DNA of 64,000 nt from Hafnia alvei (GTDB taxonomy: Bacteria; Pseudomonadota; Gammaproteobacteria; Enterobacterales; Enterobacteriaceae). Positions 42,118-51,922 of this stretch are shown one piece after another. The position numbers were made by a program, and so were the translations under genes. Below the pieces are notes generated by a model that had not been told where the DNA came from, ran no database searches, and worked only from the letters and a program-made list of their open reading frames with translations. The DNA lies in contig NZ_CP139992.1 in NCBI RefSeq assembly GCF_034424155.1, forward strand, positions 4,294,012-4,358,011, in the 5' to 3' direction. Positions within the stretch are counted from its first letter, which is position 1. The number at the start of each line of letters is the position of its first letter.

Positions 42118-42921
42118 ATGTTTACCGACACCATCAATAAATGCGCAGCCAATGCGGCACGCATTGTTCGCCTGAACAAAGATAACCCGTTTGGATTTTG
42201 GATTAGCTCTGCGATGGCGGGGGCTTATGTTGGCCTCGGCATCATCCTGATCTTCACGCTCGGCAATATGGTTGAACCCGCACTGCGTCCTTTGCTTATG
42301 GGCGCAACGTTTGGTATCGCCTTAACGCTGGTGATCATTGCCGGTTCTGAGCTGTTTACCGGTCACACCATGTTCCTCACGCTGGGTGTTAAAGCAGGCA
42401 CCATTAGCGGAGGTCAGTGGTTAGCCATTCTGCCGCAAACGTGGTTGGGCAATCTGATCGGTTCAATCTTCGTCGCCGTTTTATATTATTACGGTGGCGG
42501 AAATTTACTGCCAGTGGATAGCAGCTTAGTGCACACCGCCGCACTGGCGAAAACCACGGCGCCTGCTGCCGTGCTGTTTTTCAAAGGCGCGCTGTGTAAC
42601 TGGCTGGTCTGTTTAGCGATTTGGATGGCGCTGCGCACTGAAGGTGCAGGCAAATTCTTGGCCATTTGGTGGTGCTTGCTCGCATTTATTGCCTCCGGTT
42701 ACGAGCACTCGGTTGCCAACATGACCCTTTTTGCCCTATCTTGGCTCGGCAACCACAGCGAATCCTTTACCCTGAGCGGTATCGGTCATAATCTGCTGTG
42801 GGTAACTCTGGGTAATACCTTATCCGGTGCGGTCTTTATGGGCCTTGGCTACTGGTATGCAACGCCGCGCGCACAGCGTCCGGTAACGGAAGCCACTGCA
42901 CAAAAAAATCAGACTGCTTAA
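42118..42921 (+). CDS. nirC: Nitrite transporter NirC
   Basis: Formate/nitrite transporter family channel, pentameric in the inner membrane, that moves nitrite for NirBD. It has 267 residues starting [20 protein letters not shown], with six membrane helices. The FNT motif blocks are [12 protein letters not shown] and [16 protein letters not shown], and [10 protein letters not shown] carries the conserved His/Asn. The ATG at 42118 matches the E. coli start; an in-frame ATG at 42106 is four codons earlier. Confidence 0.97.
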   Translation: MFTDTINKCAANAARIVRLNKDNPFGFWISSAMAGAYVGLGIILIFTLGNMVEPALRPLLMGATFGIALTLVIIAGSELFTGHTMFLTLGVKAGTISGGQWLAILPQTWLGNLIGSIFVAVLYYYGGGNLLPVDSSLVHTAALAKTTAPAAVLFFKGALCNWLVCLAIWMALRTEGAGKFLAIWWCLLAFIASGYEHSVANMTLFALSWLGNHSESFTLSGIGHNLLWVTLGNTLSGAVFMGLGYWYATPRAQRPVTEATAQKNQTA

Positions 42922-42994
42922 TGATTTTATGGCGCATCGCTCAGGCGGTGCGCTATTTTTTGCCGAAGCAAATTTCCGTAGTGAGGATTGTTGG

Positions 42995-44377
42995 ATGGAC
43001 TATTTACCGATTTTTTGTCAACTGCAGCAAAAAGCCTGCCTGCTGGTCGGCGGTGGCGAAGTCGCTGAACGCAAGGCACGACTGCTGATGGATGCAGGGG
43101 CAGATATCACGGTTAACGCCAAAGAGTTCACCCCACAATTTGACCTATGGGCACAAGATGGCAAGCTAAAACAGGCACATGGCGAATTTTCTCCCGCTTT
43201 GCTCGAAGGCGTTTGGCTGGTCATTGCTGCAACCGATGATGAGAGTGTTAACGATCTCGTCTACCAGCAAGCCAGCGAACGTCAGATCTTCTGCAACGTG
43301 GTTGATGCGCCTAAACGCGCCAGTTTTATCATGCCCTCTATTATCGACCGCTCCCCGCTGATGGTCGCGGTTTCTTCCGGCGGTAAATCGCCGGTGCTTG
43401 CTCGATTGCTACGTGAAAAGCTTGAAGCTATTTTGCCTCAGCACTTGGGTCAGTTGGCACGCCTTGCCGGTGACCTACGCCAGCAGGTGAAAGATAAATT
43501 CTCAACGATTACGCTACGTAGGCGTTTTTGGGAACGCCTGTTCGCCCACGATCGTCTCGCTCAGTCTTTAGCAAACCAAGACGCAGAGATGGTGGATAAG
43601 CATCTCACCGATCTATTTGAACAGCCATTGGAGCAGCGTGGCGAAGTGGTTCTGGTTGGCGCGGGGCCAGGAGATGCAGGACTACTGACGCTGAAAGGCT
43701 TGCAGCAGATCCAACAGGCTGACGTGGTGGTTTATGACCGTCTGGTCTCTGACGACATCATGAATTTAGTCCGCCGTGACGCTGAACGTATTTTCGTGGG
43801 CAAACGCGCAGGCTTCCACTGTGTACCTCAGGATGAAATCAACCAAATCCTGCTGCGCAACGCCCGCAATGGCAAACGCGTGGTGCGATTAAAAGGCGGC
43901 GATCCCTTTATTTTTGGGCGCGGAGGCGAAGAGCTGGAAGTGCTAGCAGATGACAGCATTGCCTTCTCCGTTGTCCCTGGGATTACGGCGGCGTCCGGCT
44001 GCTCAGCCTACAGCGGCATTCCACTCACCCACCGCGATTACGCTCAAAGCGTACGCTTGGTCACGGGTCATGCCAAAAAAGATACCTCGCTCGATTGGGC
44101 AAATTTAGCGGCTGAAAAACAAACCTTAGTGTTTTATATGGGGTTGAACCAAGCCGCTGAAATCCAGACACAGTTAATCAAGCACGGAATGAGTGAGTCC
44201 ATGCCTATCGCCTTGGTGGAAAACGGTACGTCGGTGCAGCAAAAAGTAGTCACCGGAGAACTTGCTGCCTTAGGCGAACTGGCACAACAGGTCGAAAGCC
44301 CGAGCTTGATTATCGTTGGCGCCGTCGTTTCCCTGCGCGACAAACTGAATTGGTTCAGTGGGATAGCTAAACAATAA
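42995..44377 (+). CDS. cysG: Siroheme synthase, trifunctional CysG
   Basis: Makes siroheme from uroporphyrinogen III for nitrite and sulfite reductases. It has 460 residues starting [20 protein letters not shown]. The N-terminal half is precorrin-2 dehydrogenase/sirohydrochlorin ferrochelatase ([13 protein letters not shown] near residue 20, [12 protein letters not shown] near residue 127). The C-terminal half is SAM:uroporphyrinogen III methyltransferase ([19 protein letters not shown] near residue 217, [16 protein letters not shown] near residue 302). The ATG at 42995 follows GAGG; an in-frame ATG at 42929 has no good site. It is the last gene of the nir transcript. Confidence 0.97.
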   Translation: MDYLPIFCQLQQKACLLVGGGEVAERKARLLMDAGADITVNAKEFTPQFDLWAQDGKLKQAHGEFSPALLEGVWLVIAATDDESVNDLVYQQASERQIFCNVVDAPKRASFIMPSIIDRSPLMVAVSSGGKSPVLARLLREKLEAILPQHLGQLARLAGDLRQQVKDKFSTITLRRRFWERLFAHDRLAQSLANQDAEMVDKHLTDLFEQPLEQRGEVVLVGAGPGDAGLLTLKGLQQIQQADVVVYDRLVSDDIMNLVRRDAERIFVGKRAGFHCVPQDEINQILLRNARNGKRVVRLKGGDPFIFGRGGEELEVLADDSIAFSVVPGITAASGCSAYSGIPLTHRDYAQSVRLVTGHAKKDTSLDWANLAAEKQTLVFYMGLNQAAEIQTQLIKHGMSESMPIALVENGTSVQQKVVTGELAALGELAQQVESPSLIIVGAVVSLRDKLNWFSGIAKQ

Positions 44378-44421
44378 AGGCGTAAAGATTAGCGTCTAGA
44401 GCACCAGCAAAAACCAAACAC

Positions 44422-44460
44422 AAGAAAGGCCTTGAGATGACTCATTTCAAGGCCTTTCTT
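44422..44460 (+). terminator. Terminator downstream of cysG
   Basis: A perfect 14-bp stem (AAGAAAGGCCTTGA / TCAAGGCCTTTCTT) with an 11-base loop lies 45 bp after the cysG stop. It is long and stable, and a TTTCTT stretch lies in the descending arm. Confidence 0.8.
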
Positions 44461-44794
44461 GATACTTTAGACCAATACACTACAAAGCCGTATTAATTAC
44501 TCTGCGGTAACAATCTCTCTTAACGATGATCATAAATAGTTGTAGATGTATTATTTTTGTATGTCGTATTATATTTATACGGATAATAATCACCATTTTA
44601 ATAACAGTTTAATTTTTCTTAAATAAGCTTTCATTACTTATAGGGTAATTAAATAGCCAATTAACTTGTCAGTATATTTTTTATAATTTATAGTGCAGCC
44701 GTTCTATTTTACAACCTAGTTTATATTTATTATTTTCATCCAAATGGAATATATTTAAAAGCTATCAATACGCATTTAAGATAAGGAATATCTA
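44461..44794. other. AT-rich region between cysG and yhfL
   Basis: 334 bp, markedly AT-rich compared with its surroundings, without a supportable gene. It presumably holds the yhfL promoter. I see nothing else in it. Confidence 0.5.
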
Positions 44795-44968
44795 ATGAAC
44801 AAACTGATTAAAATTGCCATTGTCGCCGCAGTTCTTTCAACACTGACCGCATGCAGCGGACACATTGATAACAAAGCAAAAAACTGTAGCTATGACTATT
44901 GGTTCACCCCTGCCCTTTCTATTTCTAAAATGATCGGCGGCTGTGGCCCAGTGGAAAAACAACCATAG
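44795..44968 (+). CDS. yhfL: Small lipoprotein YhfL
   Basis: 57-residue predicted lipoprotein. The signal peptide MNKLIKIAIVAAVLSTLTAC ends in a lipobox (LTAC, Cys20). The mature part contains NCSYDYWFTPALSISKMIGG CGP, split here by a space, which matches the small E. coli lipoprotein YhfL (MNKFIKVAL..., ISKIIGGCGP). A ribosome-binding site AAGGA lies seven bases before the ATG. The position after cysG agrees with E. coli. Function unknown. It is flanked by AT-rich DNA. Confidence 0.88.
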   Translation: MNKLIKIAIVAAVLSTLTACSGHIDNKAKNCSYDYWFTPALSISKMIGGCGPVEKQP

Positions 44969-45170
44969 AATTATTCGGTTGAATGAACAAATCAGAAATT
45001 AACCTATTTATGCTTGCCAGTTTATTACTGATGAGCATAAATAATATTAAGCTACGCCGCCTATCGTTATAGTTTATTTCCTTTCTTATTTAGTCCGAAC
45101 AAACAAGAATAACTTTCTTAATATTATAAATTCACATTTCAATAAATAGAGAACTCATGGGATTATTGGA

Positions 45171-45201
45171 AATAAAAAACCCGCTATCGATAAGCGGGTT
45201 T
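45171..45201 (-). terminator. Terminator downstream of trpS
   Basis: AAACCCGCT and AGCGGGTTT arms (45177-45185, 45193-45201) with a 7-base loop. On the minus strand the stem runs into TTTTTTATTT. It lies 26 bp past the trpS stop and ends the aroK-trpS superoperon. Confidence 0.88.
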
Positions 45202-45227
45202 ATGTATTATAGCTTAGCTGTCACACC

Positions 45228-46232
45228 TTACGGCTGAGCGACAAAACCAATAGCATCGTAGACTTTTTTCACCGTTTCTTGTGCACGCGCGCGTGCTTTC
45301 TGAGCTCCATCACGCATGACCTGCTGCAAGAAAGCCTCATCATTACGGAAACGGTTATAACGCTCCTGTAGCTCTGTCAGCATTCCAGAAACTGCGTCGG
45401 CAACGGCACCTTTTAAATGGCCGTACATCTTGCCTTCAAACTCTTGTTCCAATTCTGGGATAGTTTTACCCGTGACGCCAGACAGGATATCAAGCAGGTT
45501 AGAAACACCGGCTTTGTTCACGACGTCATAACGCACTACTGCTGGCTCATCAGAATCGGTTACCGCACGTTTGATCTTCTTAATAACAGACTTAGGATCT
45601 TCCAGTAAACCGATGACGTTATTACGGTTATCATCCGATTTGGACATCTTTTTGGTCGGTTCTAACAGAGACATCACGCGTGCACCGGATTTAGGAATAA
45701 ACGGCTCTGGCACTTTAAAGATATCACCATAAAGTGCGTTGAAGCGTGCTGCTACATCACGGCTCAGTTCCAGATGCTGCTTCTGATCTTCACCCACCGG
45801 TACCTGAGTCGTTTGGTACAGCAAGATATCCGCCGCCATCAGTACAGGATAATCGAACAATCCCGCATTGATATTTTCAGCATAGCGCGCCGATTTATCT
45901 TTGAACTGGGTCATGCGGCTCAGTTCACCAAAGTAGGTGTAGCAGTTAAGCACCCAACCGAGCTGAGTATGTTCAGGAACATGAGACTGAACAAAGATGG
46001 TGCTTTTCTCTGGATCGATACCGCAGGCCAGATACAATGCCAGCGTATCCAAGGTCGCTTTACGCAGCTGCTGAGCATCTTGACGCACGGTAATCGCGTG
46101 CTGATCGACGATGCAATAAATGCAGTCGTATTCATCCTGCATCTGCACCCACTGGCGCAGAGCACCCATGTAGTTACCAATGGTCAGTTCACCAGATGGC
46201 TGTGCGCCACTGAAAACGATGGGCTTACTCAT
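45228..46232 (-). CDS. trpS: Tryptophanyl-tRNA synthetase
   Basis: Class Ic aminoacyl-tRNA synthetase charging tRNA-Trp. It has 334 residues. The HIGH-like motif is TIGN in [15 protein letters not shown] and the KMSKS motif is [12 protein letters not shown] near residue 195. It is the last gene of aroK-aroB-damX-dam-rpe-gph-trpS and lies 19 bp after gph. Confidence 0.98.
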   Translation of the reverse strand: MSKPIVFSGAQPSGELTIGNYMGALRQWVQMQDEYDCIYCIVDQHAITVRQDAQQLRKATLDTLALYLACGIDPEKSTIFVQSHVPEHTQLGWVLNCYTYFGELSRMTQFKDKSARYAENINAGLFDYPVLMAADILLYQTTQVPVGEDQKQHLELSRDVAARFNALYGDIFKVPEPFIPKSGARVMSLLEPTKKMSKSDDNRNNVIGLLEDPKSVIKKIKRAVTDSDEPAVVRYDVVNKAGVSNLLDILSGVTGKTIPELEQEFEGKMYGHLKGAVADAVSGMLTELQERYNRFRNDEAFLQQVMRDGAQKARARAQETVKKVYDAIGFVAQP

Positions 46233-46251
46233 GTCACAGTTCCTATACGTC

Positions 46252-46968
46252 TTAGCTTAAAGGGGGCAGCCCGATCAGGGGCAACAAGTCAGAAAATTGG
46301 TTTAGCACACAGCTTGGCTCACTTCGTTCGATGGGCTCACCGTAGTTATAGCCATAGGTCATCCCTACCGATGGACACCCAGCAGCATGCGCAGCCTGAA
46401 TGTCGTTACGAGAATCACCGACAAACAGCAATTCACTTGCCAGTACACCAGTTTTAGCCAGTACCAGATATAACGGGGCGGGATGAGGTTTTTTCTTCAC
46501 CACGTCATCACCACCCACGATATGAGTGAAATAACCATCGATGCCGAGGGAGATCAGCAATGGTCGAACAAACGGCGTAGGCTTATTGGTAATCAGTGCG
46601 AGTAAATAGCCATGACGAGATAACGAAGCGAGCGTTTGTGCCACTTCATGGTAAAGCTGACTGCCGGTTTCAACCGTGCTGACATAATAAAAATCAAATG
46701 CAGCTCGGGTTCGCTGACACAGTGCATCGGTCGGCTCTTGATCCGCCCAAACTAAGGCGCGATTCACCAGCATATCTGCGCCGTTTCCGATCCAGTTCTT
46801 TACACGCTCCAATCCTGGAATAGGCAGCCCTAATTCCTTCATGGCTTTGTCCATCGCAGCCGCTAGGCCCGAAGCACTATCCACCAGCGTGCCATCCAAA
46901 TCGAAAGCAATCGCCTGAATGCCTTCAAAACGTTTGGTTATGAACTGGGTAGAGCCGGAGCTACTCAT
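46252..46968 (-). CDS. gph: Phosphoglycolate phosphatase
   Basis: HAD-superfamily hydrolase that removes 2-phosphoglycolate formed during repair of oxidised DNA ends. It has 238 residues from the ATG at 46968, which overlaps the rpe end by 8 bp and has AAGG six bases upstream. HAD motifs: [10 protein letters not shown] near residue 20, [10 protein letters not shown] near residue 125 and [15 protein letters not shown] near residue 178. The N-terminus is about ten residues longer than in E. coli. Confidence 0.96.
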   Translation of the reverse strand: MSSSGSTQFITKRFEGIQAIAFDLDGTLVDSASGLAAAMDKAMKELGLPIPGLERVKNWIGNGADMLVNRALVWADQEPTDALCQRTRAAFDFYYVSTVETGSQLYHEVAQTLASLSRHGYLLALITNKPTPFVRPLLISLGIDGYFTHIVGGDDVVKKKPHPAPLYLVLAKTGVLASELLFVGDSRNDIQAAHAAGCPSVGMTYGYNYGEPIERSEPSCVLNQFSDLLPLIGLPPLS

Positions 46969-47638
46969 TACACGCCTTGGCGATTTCACCACGCATCTGA
47001 GTGATAATCTGTTCGTAGTCAGGATGGCCAAAGATCGCGGAGCCAGCAACAAACATATCTGCACCAGCGGCAGCAATGGCACCAATATTATCGACCTTCA
47101 CGCCGCCATCGACTTCTAAACGAATATCGCGGCCGCTGGCATCGATAAGCTTACGTACCTGACGCAGTTTATCCAACGTCGCAGGGATAAACGACTGACC
47201 GCCGAAGCCGGGGTTTACCGACATCAGCAGGATCACATCCACTTTATCCATTACGTATTCAAGATAGCTCAGCGATGTCGCAGGGTTAAATACCAAACCA
47301 GCTTTGCAGCCCAAGGATTTAATCAGCTGTAATGAACGATCAACGTGCTCAGAGGCTTCAGGATGGAAAGAGATAATGCTAGCGCCTGCCTCAGCAAAGT
47401 CAGGAATGATGCGGTCGACGGGCTTCACCATCAAGTGCACATCAATAGGCGCAGTAATACCGTAGTCACGCAGTGCCTTACACACCATCGGGCCGATGGT
47501 TAAATTCGGGACATAATGATTATCCATTACGTCAAAATGAACAACGTCAGCGCCTGACGCCAAAACTTTGGCAGTATCTTCCCCTAAACGGGCAAAGTCT
47601 GCAGACAAAATCGACGGGGCAATTAAATACTGTTTCAT
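46961..47638 (-). CDS. rpe: Ribulose-phosphate 3-epimerase
   Basis: TIM-barrel metalloenzyme of the pentose phosphate pathway that interconverts ribulose-5-P and xylulose-5-P. It has 225 residues starting [20 protein letters not shown]. Metal-ligand blocks are [20 protein letters not shown] and EVDGGVK. The ATG at 47638 has GGAG six bases upstream. It overlaps gph by 8 bp. Confidence 0.97.
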   Translation of the reverse strand: MKQYLIAPSILSADFARLGEDTAKVLASGADVVHFDVMDNHYVPNLTIGPMVCKALRDYGITAPIDVHLMVKPVDRIIPDFAEAGASIISFHPEASEHVDRSLQLIKSLGCKAGLVFNPATSLSYLEYVMDKVDVILLMSVNPGFGGQSFIPATLDKLRQVRKLIDASGRDIRLEVDGGVKVDNIGAIAAAGADMFVAGSAIFGHPDYEQIITQMRGEIAKACNE

Positions 47639-47677
47639 CCGTTTCTCCATGTGCTCGGTTCAGACACTGTGCAAATT

Positions 47678-48490
47678 TCAGGAATACAGCGCCAGCAATT
47701 CGTCTACTTTATTACGTCCACCGACTTTGCTGCTAATCGTTCGACGCGCGCTTACAACAAACAGATCGGCCTGTGCATACCAGAGACGTGTCAGCTCGGT
47801 ATCATGATTGGAGATCAGCACCGGGATCTTATGCTGCAACGATAAATTTGATGCCACTTCAGCGAGCTTTAATTGATCTGTCATGCTGAAACTGTTGGTG
47901 TGATAAGCCGTAAAGTTCGCGGTTGCAGACAGTGGCGCATAAGGCGGATCGCAATACACCACCGTTCCATCCACCGCTTGGCTCATCGACTGCGTGTAGT
48001 GTTCGCAGACAAAAGTCGCTTTCTGCGCTTTCTGCGCAAACCAATACAATTCAGCTTCAGGGAAATAGGGTTTCTTGTAGCGACCAAACGGTACATTGAA
48101 TTCACCACGAGAGTTATAGCGGCATAATCCGTTATAACAATGACGGTTCAAGTACAGGAACAACACCGCTCTACGGTATGGGTCTTGGCTATGATTAAAC
48201 TCAGACCGCAGGGCATAAAACATCTCAGATTGATTAAACTCTCCGCTAAACATCACCTTAGCGTCACGTACGAAGTTATCAGGCTGAGTTTTAACGATGT
48301 TGTACAGACTGATCAGGTCAGCGTTAATATCCGCTAACAGGTATTCTTCATAATCCGTATTCAAAAATACGGAACCGGCCCCAACAAAGGGCTCGATCAA
48401 CCGCTTTCCGGCAGGCAAATATCGACGAATTTCGTCTACCAGTGGATACTTTCCACCAGCCCATTTTAAAAAAGCGCGGTTTTTCTTCAT
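47678..48490 (-). CDS. dam: DNA adenine methyltransferase Dam
   Basis: N6-adenine methyltransferase for GATC sites, acting in mismatch repair, replication timing and gene regulation. It has 270 residues. The SAM motif is FLKWAGGKYPLVDEI at the N-terminus and IEPFVGAGSVFLN near residue 32; the catalytic DPPY motif is in VVYCDPPYAPL near residue 181. It sits between damX and rpe in the conserved superoperon. Confidence 0.97.
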   Translation of the reverse strand: MKKNRAFLKWAGGKYPLVDEIRRYLPAGKRLIEPFVGAGSVFLNTDYEEYLLADINADLISLYNIVKTQPDNFVRDAKVMFSGEFNQSEMFYALRSEFNHSQDPYRRAVLFLYLNRHCYNGLCRYNSRGEFNVPFGRYKKPYFPEAELYWFAQKAQKATFVCEHYTQSMSQAVDGTVVYCDPPYAPLSATANFTAYHTNSFSMTDQLKLAEVASNLSLQHKIPVLISNHDTELTRLWYAQADLFVVSARRTISSKVGGRNKVDELLALYS

Positions 48491-48581
48491 GCCGTCAGTA
48501 AGCTACTTTTACAATTCAAATCGGCGGATCAAACACTGTTCTAGACAGCACATCAGCGCGCATTTATACCGTTCTTATTCG

Positions 48582-48613
48582 CAGCTGCGATGGCCAAAAT
48601 GGCCTCGCAGCTG
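48582..48613. repeat. Strong hairpin in the damX-dam intergenic region
   Basis: CAGCTGCGA and TCGCAGCTG arms enclose GGCC-AAAAT-GGCC, giving a nearly continuous stem of about 13 bp. On the minus strand no U-run follows it, so it looks like an RNA processing or stability element, not a terminator. It lies about 90 bp before the dam start. Confidence 0.6.
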
Positions 48614-48636
48614 TAATAACTGAGGTATACCACTGT

Positions 48637-49746
48637 TTATTTTTTAACGTCTTTTTGTACCTGACTCATCGGACGTACCCAAGGGTTCTTCGCCTGAACA
48701 TCAGCAGGCAGCGTAGACACCGCCCGTTTTGCTTCAGCTGAACTTGAGTAACTTCCGCTCACCAGTACATACCAAGGCTTGCCGTTACGGGTGGTTTCAT
48801 AAACCCAATAATGAGCCAAATTCTGTTTTTTCGCATAGGCGTTCAGAGAGTCTGAACGCGATGCGCTGCTCAGCTGTAACGTATAGTGATTAGAAGGCGC
48901 ACCTTTCAATGACGTATTCGCACCGCTAACAGCAGAACTCACCGCGTGCGTCGCCGGTTTAGTTGCCGTCGTCACTGGCGTCTTGGTGTTCGTTGGTTTC
49001 GCAACGTTTGCCGTATGAGCAGGCGTTTTGCTAACCGTTGTTTTACCAGAATGCGGCTTGGCTGCATTACTGTTCGCCGTAGATGCTGGCTTGGTCTGGA
49101 TCGGGCGAATATTTTGCGCGGTTCCGCCGTTGGTAACAGGCTTAGAAACAGCAGCACCCGAGCCCAACGTAGCCGGAGCCGTTGGCAATGTTGAAGCATT
49201 AGCTCCACCATCAACACCTTGTACCGCAGAGTCAACCTGACCTTGCTGTTGAGTCAGTGCATCCGACATATTGTTGCCCGCGAGATCGATACGCTGTTGC
49301 CCTTGCTCACCTTGAACAGGTGCGGCCTGAGTTGGCGTATTGGAAATCGGCGGAACTGAAACATCTTGCGGCTGCGCAGCGGGCGCGTTACCAGCGTCAG
49401 CGGAATGGTCAATCATACCTGAGTTGTTAACACCGCTACCATCGTGGGCATCAGTGGTATTACTCGCAGTATTATTGGATAAGGTAGAAGATCCCGACAG
49501 GCTGATATCTTTGGTTGCGCCATTGTTAGCCTGCTGACCTGCATCACCTTTCGAGGGTGATTTCAACGCTGAACCAATGCCGATGATCAACACCAACAGC
49601 ACTAAAATACCGATCCCCATCATCATATGCTGACGAGATACCGCTAATTTTGGCGCTGAAGGACGAGCCTTGCGTGTGCGAGTCGGACGACGATCGCTTG
49701 CGTCAGGCTTTAGATCTTCATCAGGTTTGAACTCTTCTTCTTCCAT
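48637..49746 (-). CDS. damX: DamX, SPOR-domain cell-division protein
   Basis: Inner-membrane protein recruited to the septal ring through its SPOR domain, which binds denuded peptidoglycan. It has 369 residues, shorter than the 428 of E. coli, the difference lying in the acidic N-terminus and linker. There is an acidic cytoplasmic segment, one membrane helix near residues 43-65 (HMMMGIGILVLLVLIIGIGS), a long Ala/Thr/Pro/Asn-rich periplasmic linker, and a C-terminal SPOR domain (about 290-360, HYTLQLSSASRSDSLNAYAK). The ATG at 49746 has GGAGG six bases upstream. Confidence 0.95.
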   Translation of the reverse strand: MEEEEFKPDEDLKPDASDRRPTRTRKARPSAPKLAVSRQHMMMGIGILVLLVLIIGIGSALKSPSKGDAGQQANNGATKDISLSGSSTLSNNTASNTTDAHDGSGVNNSGMIDHSADAGNAPAAQPQDVSVPPISNTPTQAAPVQGEQGQQRIDLAGNNMSDALTQQQGQVDSAVQGVDGGANASTLPTAPATLGSGAAVSKPVTNGGTAQNIRPIQTKPASTANSNAAKPHSGKTTVSKTPAHTANVAKPTNTKTPVTTATKPATHAVSSAVSGANTSLKGAPSNHYTLQLSSASRSDSLNAYAKKQNLAHYWVYETTRNGKPWYVLVSGSYSSSAEAKRAVSTLPADVQAKNPWVRPMSQVQKDVKK

Positions 49747-49830
49747 ATCCACCCTCCAGTCAGAGGCAAAACCGGTGGGGCGTTTTGATTCTCACCGGTC
49801 AATTCAATATTCAATGATTCAACAACATCA

Positions 49831-50916
49831 TCAACCGCGGCAATCCGCAATCGCAGCCAAGACAATCTCATGGGCTACGCCTGAACGTACTTCTGACTGA
49901 CCAATCGCTGTTGGCAGCACCAGACGCAGTTCACCCGCCAGCACCTTCTTATCACGCATCATGTGTGGTAAATAAGATTCTGGAGTCATACTTTTTGGCC
50001 CGGTAACCGGCAGCCCCGCACGCGCTATTAGCGTTCTTACGCGAGCGACATCCGCTTCACTGAATTGGCCCAGACGACGCGCAGTTTCAGCGGCCATCAT
50101 CATACCCGCCGCAACAGCTTCACCGTGTAACCAATTACCGTAGCCCATTTCTGCTTCAATCGCATGACCATATGTATGGCCAAGATTCAGCAATGCACGA
50201 ACACCCTGCTCTTTCTCATCCGCAGCAACAACTTCGGCTTTTAGCTCACAGCAGCGACGAATGCAGTACGCCATTGCTTTATTATCAAGTGCCAACAGCT
50301 CATCCAGATGCTCTTCTAGCCATACGAAGAATTCACCATCAAGAATGATGCCGTACTTGATAACCTCAGCTAAGCCTGAAGCAAGTTCGCGCGCTGGCAG
50401 CGTTTTCAAACAGTCGATATCCACCACGACAGACGCGGGCTGGTAAAAGGCCCCGATCATGTTCTTACCCAGTGGATGGTTAACGGCTGTTTTTCCGCCA
50501 ACGGAAGAGTCTACCTGAGACAACAATGTTGTTGGCACCTGAATAAAACGCACTCCGCGCTGATAGCACGCAGCCGCAAAACCGGTTAGATCGCCAATAA
50601 CACCGCCGCCCAAAGCGATAAGCGTGGTATCACGCCCGTGGGGCTTTTGCAGCAATGCAGTAAATACTTGCTCCATCACAGACAACGTTTTGTATTGCTC
50701 GCCGTCCGGCAAGATCACCTGATCTACCCGAACACCGGTCTGCTCAAGCGCATGTTTGACACGTTCAAGATATATCGGCGCCAATGTTTCGTTGGTCACT
50801 AACATAGCCTGATCGCCTGCCTTTAGAGGCAGAAATGAAGCAGGCTCCTCAAACAAACCAGAGGCTATCGTTATCGGGTAGCTACGCTCCCCAAGAGTGA
50901 CGGTAATCCTTTCCAT
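49831..50916 (-). CDS. aroB: 3-dehydroquinate synthase
   Basis: Second shikimate-pathway enzyme, NAD+- and metal-dependent, converting DAHP to 3-dehydroquinate. It has 361 residues. Conserved blocks are [20 protein letters not shown] near residue 103 and [20 protein letters not shown] near residue 142; metal ligands lie in [14 protein letters not shown] and [11 protein letters not shown]. It is 165 bp downstream of aroK in the same superoperon. Confidence 0.97.
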   Translation of the reverse strand: MERITVTLGERSYPITIASGLFEEPASFLPLKAGDQAMLVTNETLAPIYLERVKHALEQTGVRVDQVILPDGEQYKTLSVMEQVFTALLQKPHGRDTTLIALGGGVIGDLTGFAAACYQRGVRFIQVPTTLLSQVDSSVGGKTAVNHPLGKNMIGAFYQPASVVVDIDCLKTLPARELASGLAEVIKYGIILDGEFFVWLEEHLDELLALDNKAMAYCIRRCCELKAEVVAADEKEQGVRALLNLGHTYGHAIEAEMGYGNWLHGEAVAAGMMMAAETARRLGQFSEADVARVRTLIARAGLPVTGPKSMTPESYLPHMMRDKKVLAGELRLVLPTAIGQSEVRSGVAHEIVLAAIADCRG

Positions 50917-51081
50917 GGTGTGCTCAGAACCTTTTTCAGATTAAGAATTCAGTATATAGCCAAATTAGCTGGGGCAGTTGACAGCCAGCAAGTGAACGAA
51001 CCCCGACCAACCTACACCAGTAAGTTATTCCGGCGAACGCACACAGCTAACGTCGCGGCAACCCAAGTAACAAGGGTATAA

Positions 51082-51600
51082 TTAGTTGCTTTCCAGCATA
51101 TGAATAATCTGGTTAGCAACAACTTTAGCACTTTGATCATCCGTACGGATGGTCACATCAGCAATTTCTTCGTACAGCGGATTGCGTTCTTTTGCCAAGT
51201 CTTCCAGCACTTCACGCGGTGTATCTACCTGCAACAACGGACGTTTTTTATCACGCTGCGTACGAGCCAATTGCTTCTCGATAGTGGTTTCAAGATAAAC
51301 AACCACGCCGCGAGCTGACAAGCGGTTACGGGTCTCGCGAGATTTCACGGAACCACCACCAGTTGCCAGAACAATGCCTTGTTTTTCAGTCAGTTCATTG
51401 ATGACTTTTTCTTCACGATCGCGGAATCCTTCTTCACCTTCCACGTCGAATACCCAGCTAACATCAGCGCCGGTGCGTCGCTCAATTTCTTGATCGGAAT
51501 CGAAGAACTCCATATTCAGTTGCTGAGCTAACTGACGACCAATAGTACTTTTGCCGGCACCCATAGGCCCAACCAGAAAGATATTGCGTTTCTCTGCCAT
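51082..51600 (-). CDS. aroK: Shikimate kinase I
   Basis: Phosphorylates shikimate at the 3-position with ATP. It has 172 residues. The P-loop [16 protein letters not shown] is near residue 10, the shikimate-binding [11 protein letters not shown] near residue 34, GGG in VLATGGGSV near residue 80, and a lid with RDKKRPLL near residue 117. It is the first gene of the aroKB-damX-dam-rpe-gph-trpS superoperon. Confidence 0.97.
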   Translation of the reverse strand: MAEKRNIFLVGPMGAGKSTIGRQLAQQLNMEFFDSDQEIERRTGADVSWVFDVEGEEGFRDREEKVINELTEKQGIVLATGGGSVKSRETRNRLSARGVVVYLETTIEKQLARTQRDKKRPLLQVDTPREVLEDLAKERNPLYEEIADVTIRTDDQSAKVVANQIIHMLESN

Positions 51601-51922
51601 GTTTTTCGGTACTACTAAGACAATTCGTTAATGATAACCCGCCCCGCCAATCAAATTAGCGACGGGACCTAAACTGAAACCTCATGAGCGATAGTGTGAG
51701 ATCAGACGAAAAATTATCTCAACACTCTAGGTAGTTTGGCAACCGAATAAATCACAGCGCACGCCAAAGGTTACTTCACGGCGATAACGCTTTGGCCGGG
51801 GTACGGAAAAGCTCGGTGCTTAATTCGCTACCCTTGTAAGCTAAATCAAGCGCAGCGTCAAACGCGGAAACCATTCATGTGATAAAAATTTTTACCTTTT
51901 GAGCAAAAAAAGTATTGAATGC
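51601..51922. other. aroK-hofQ intergenic region
   Basis: 322 bp without a gene, between the hofQ stop and the aroK start. It must hold the superoperon promoter(s). I could not pick a promoter with confidence and saw no clear terminator for hofQ. Confidence 0.5.

Noticed and set aside
45774-46457. A 227-codon plus-strand frame over trpS and gph
   Set aside because: It lies opposite two well-identified genes, has no ribosome-binding site and no recognisable domain.
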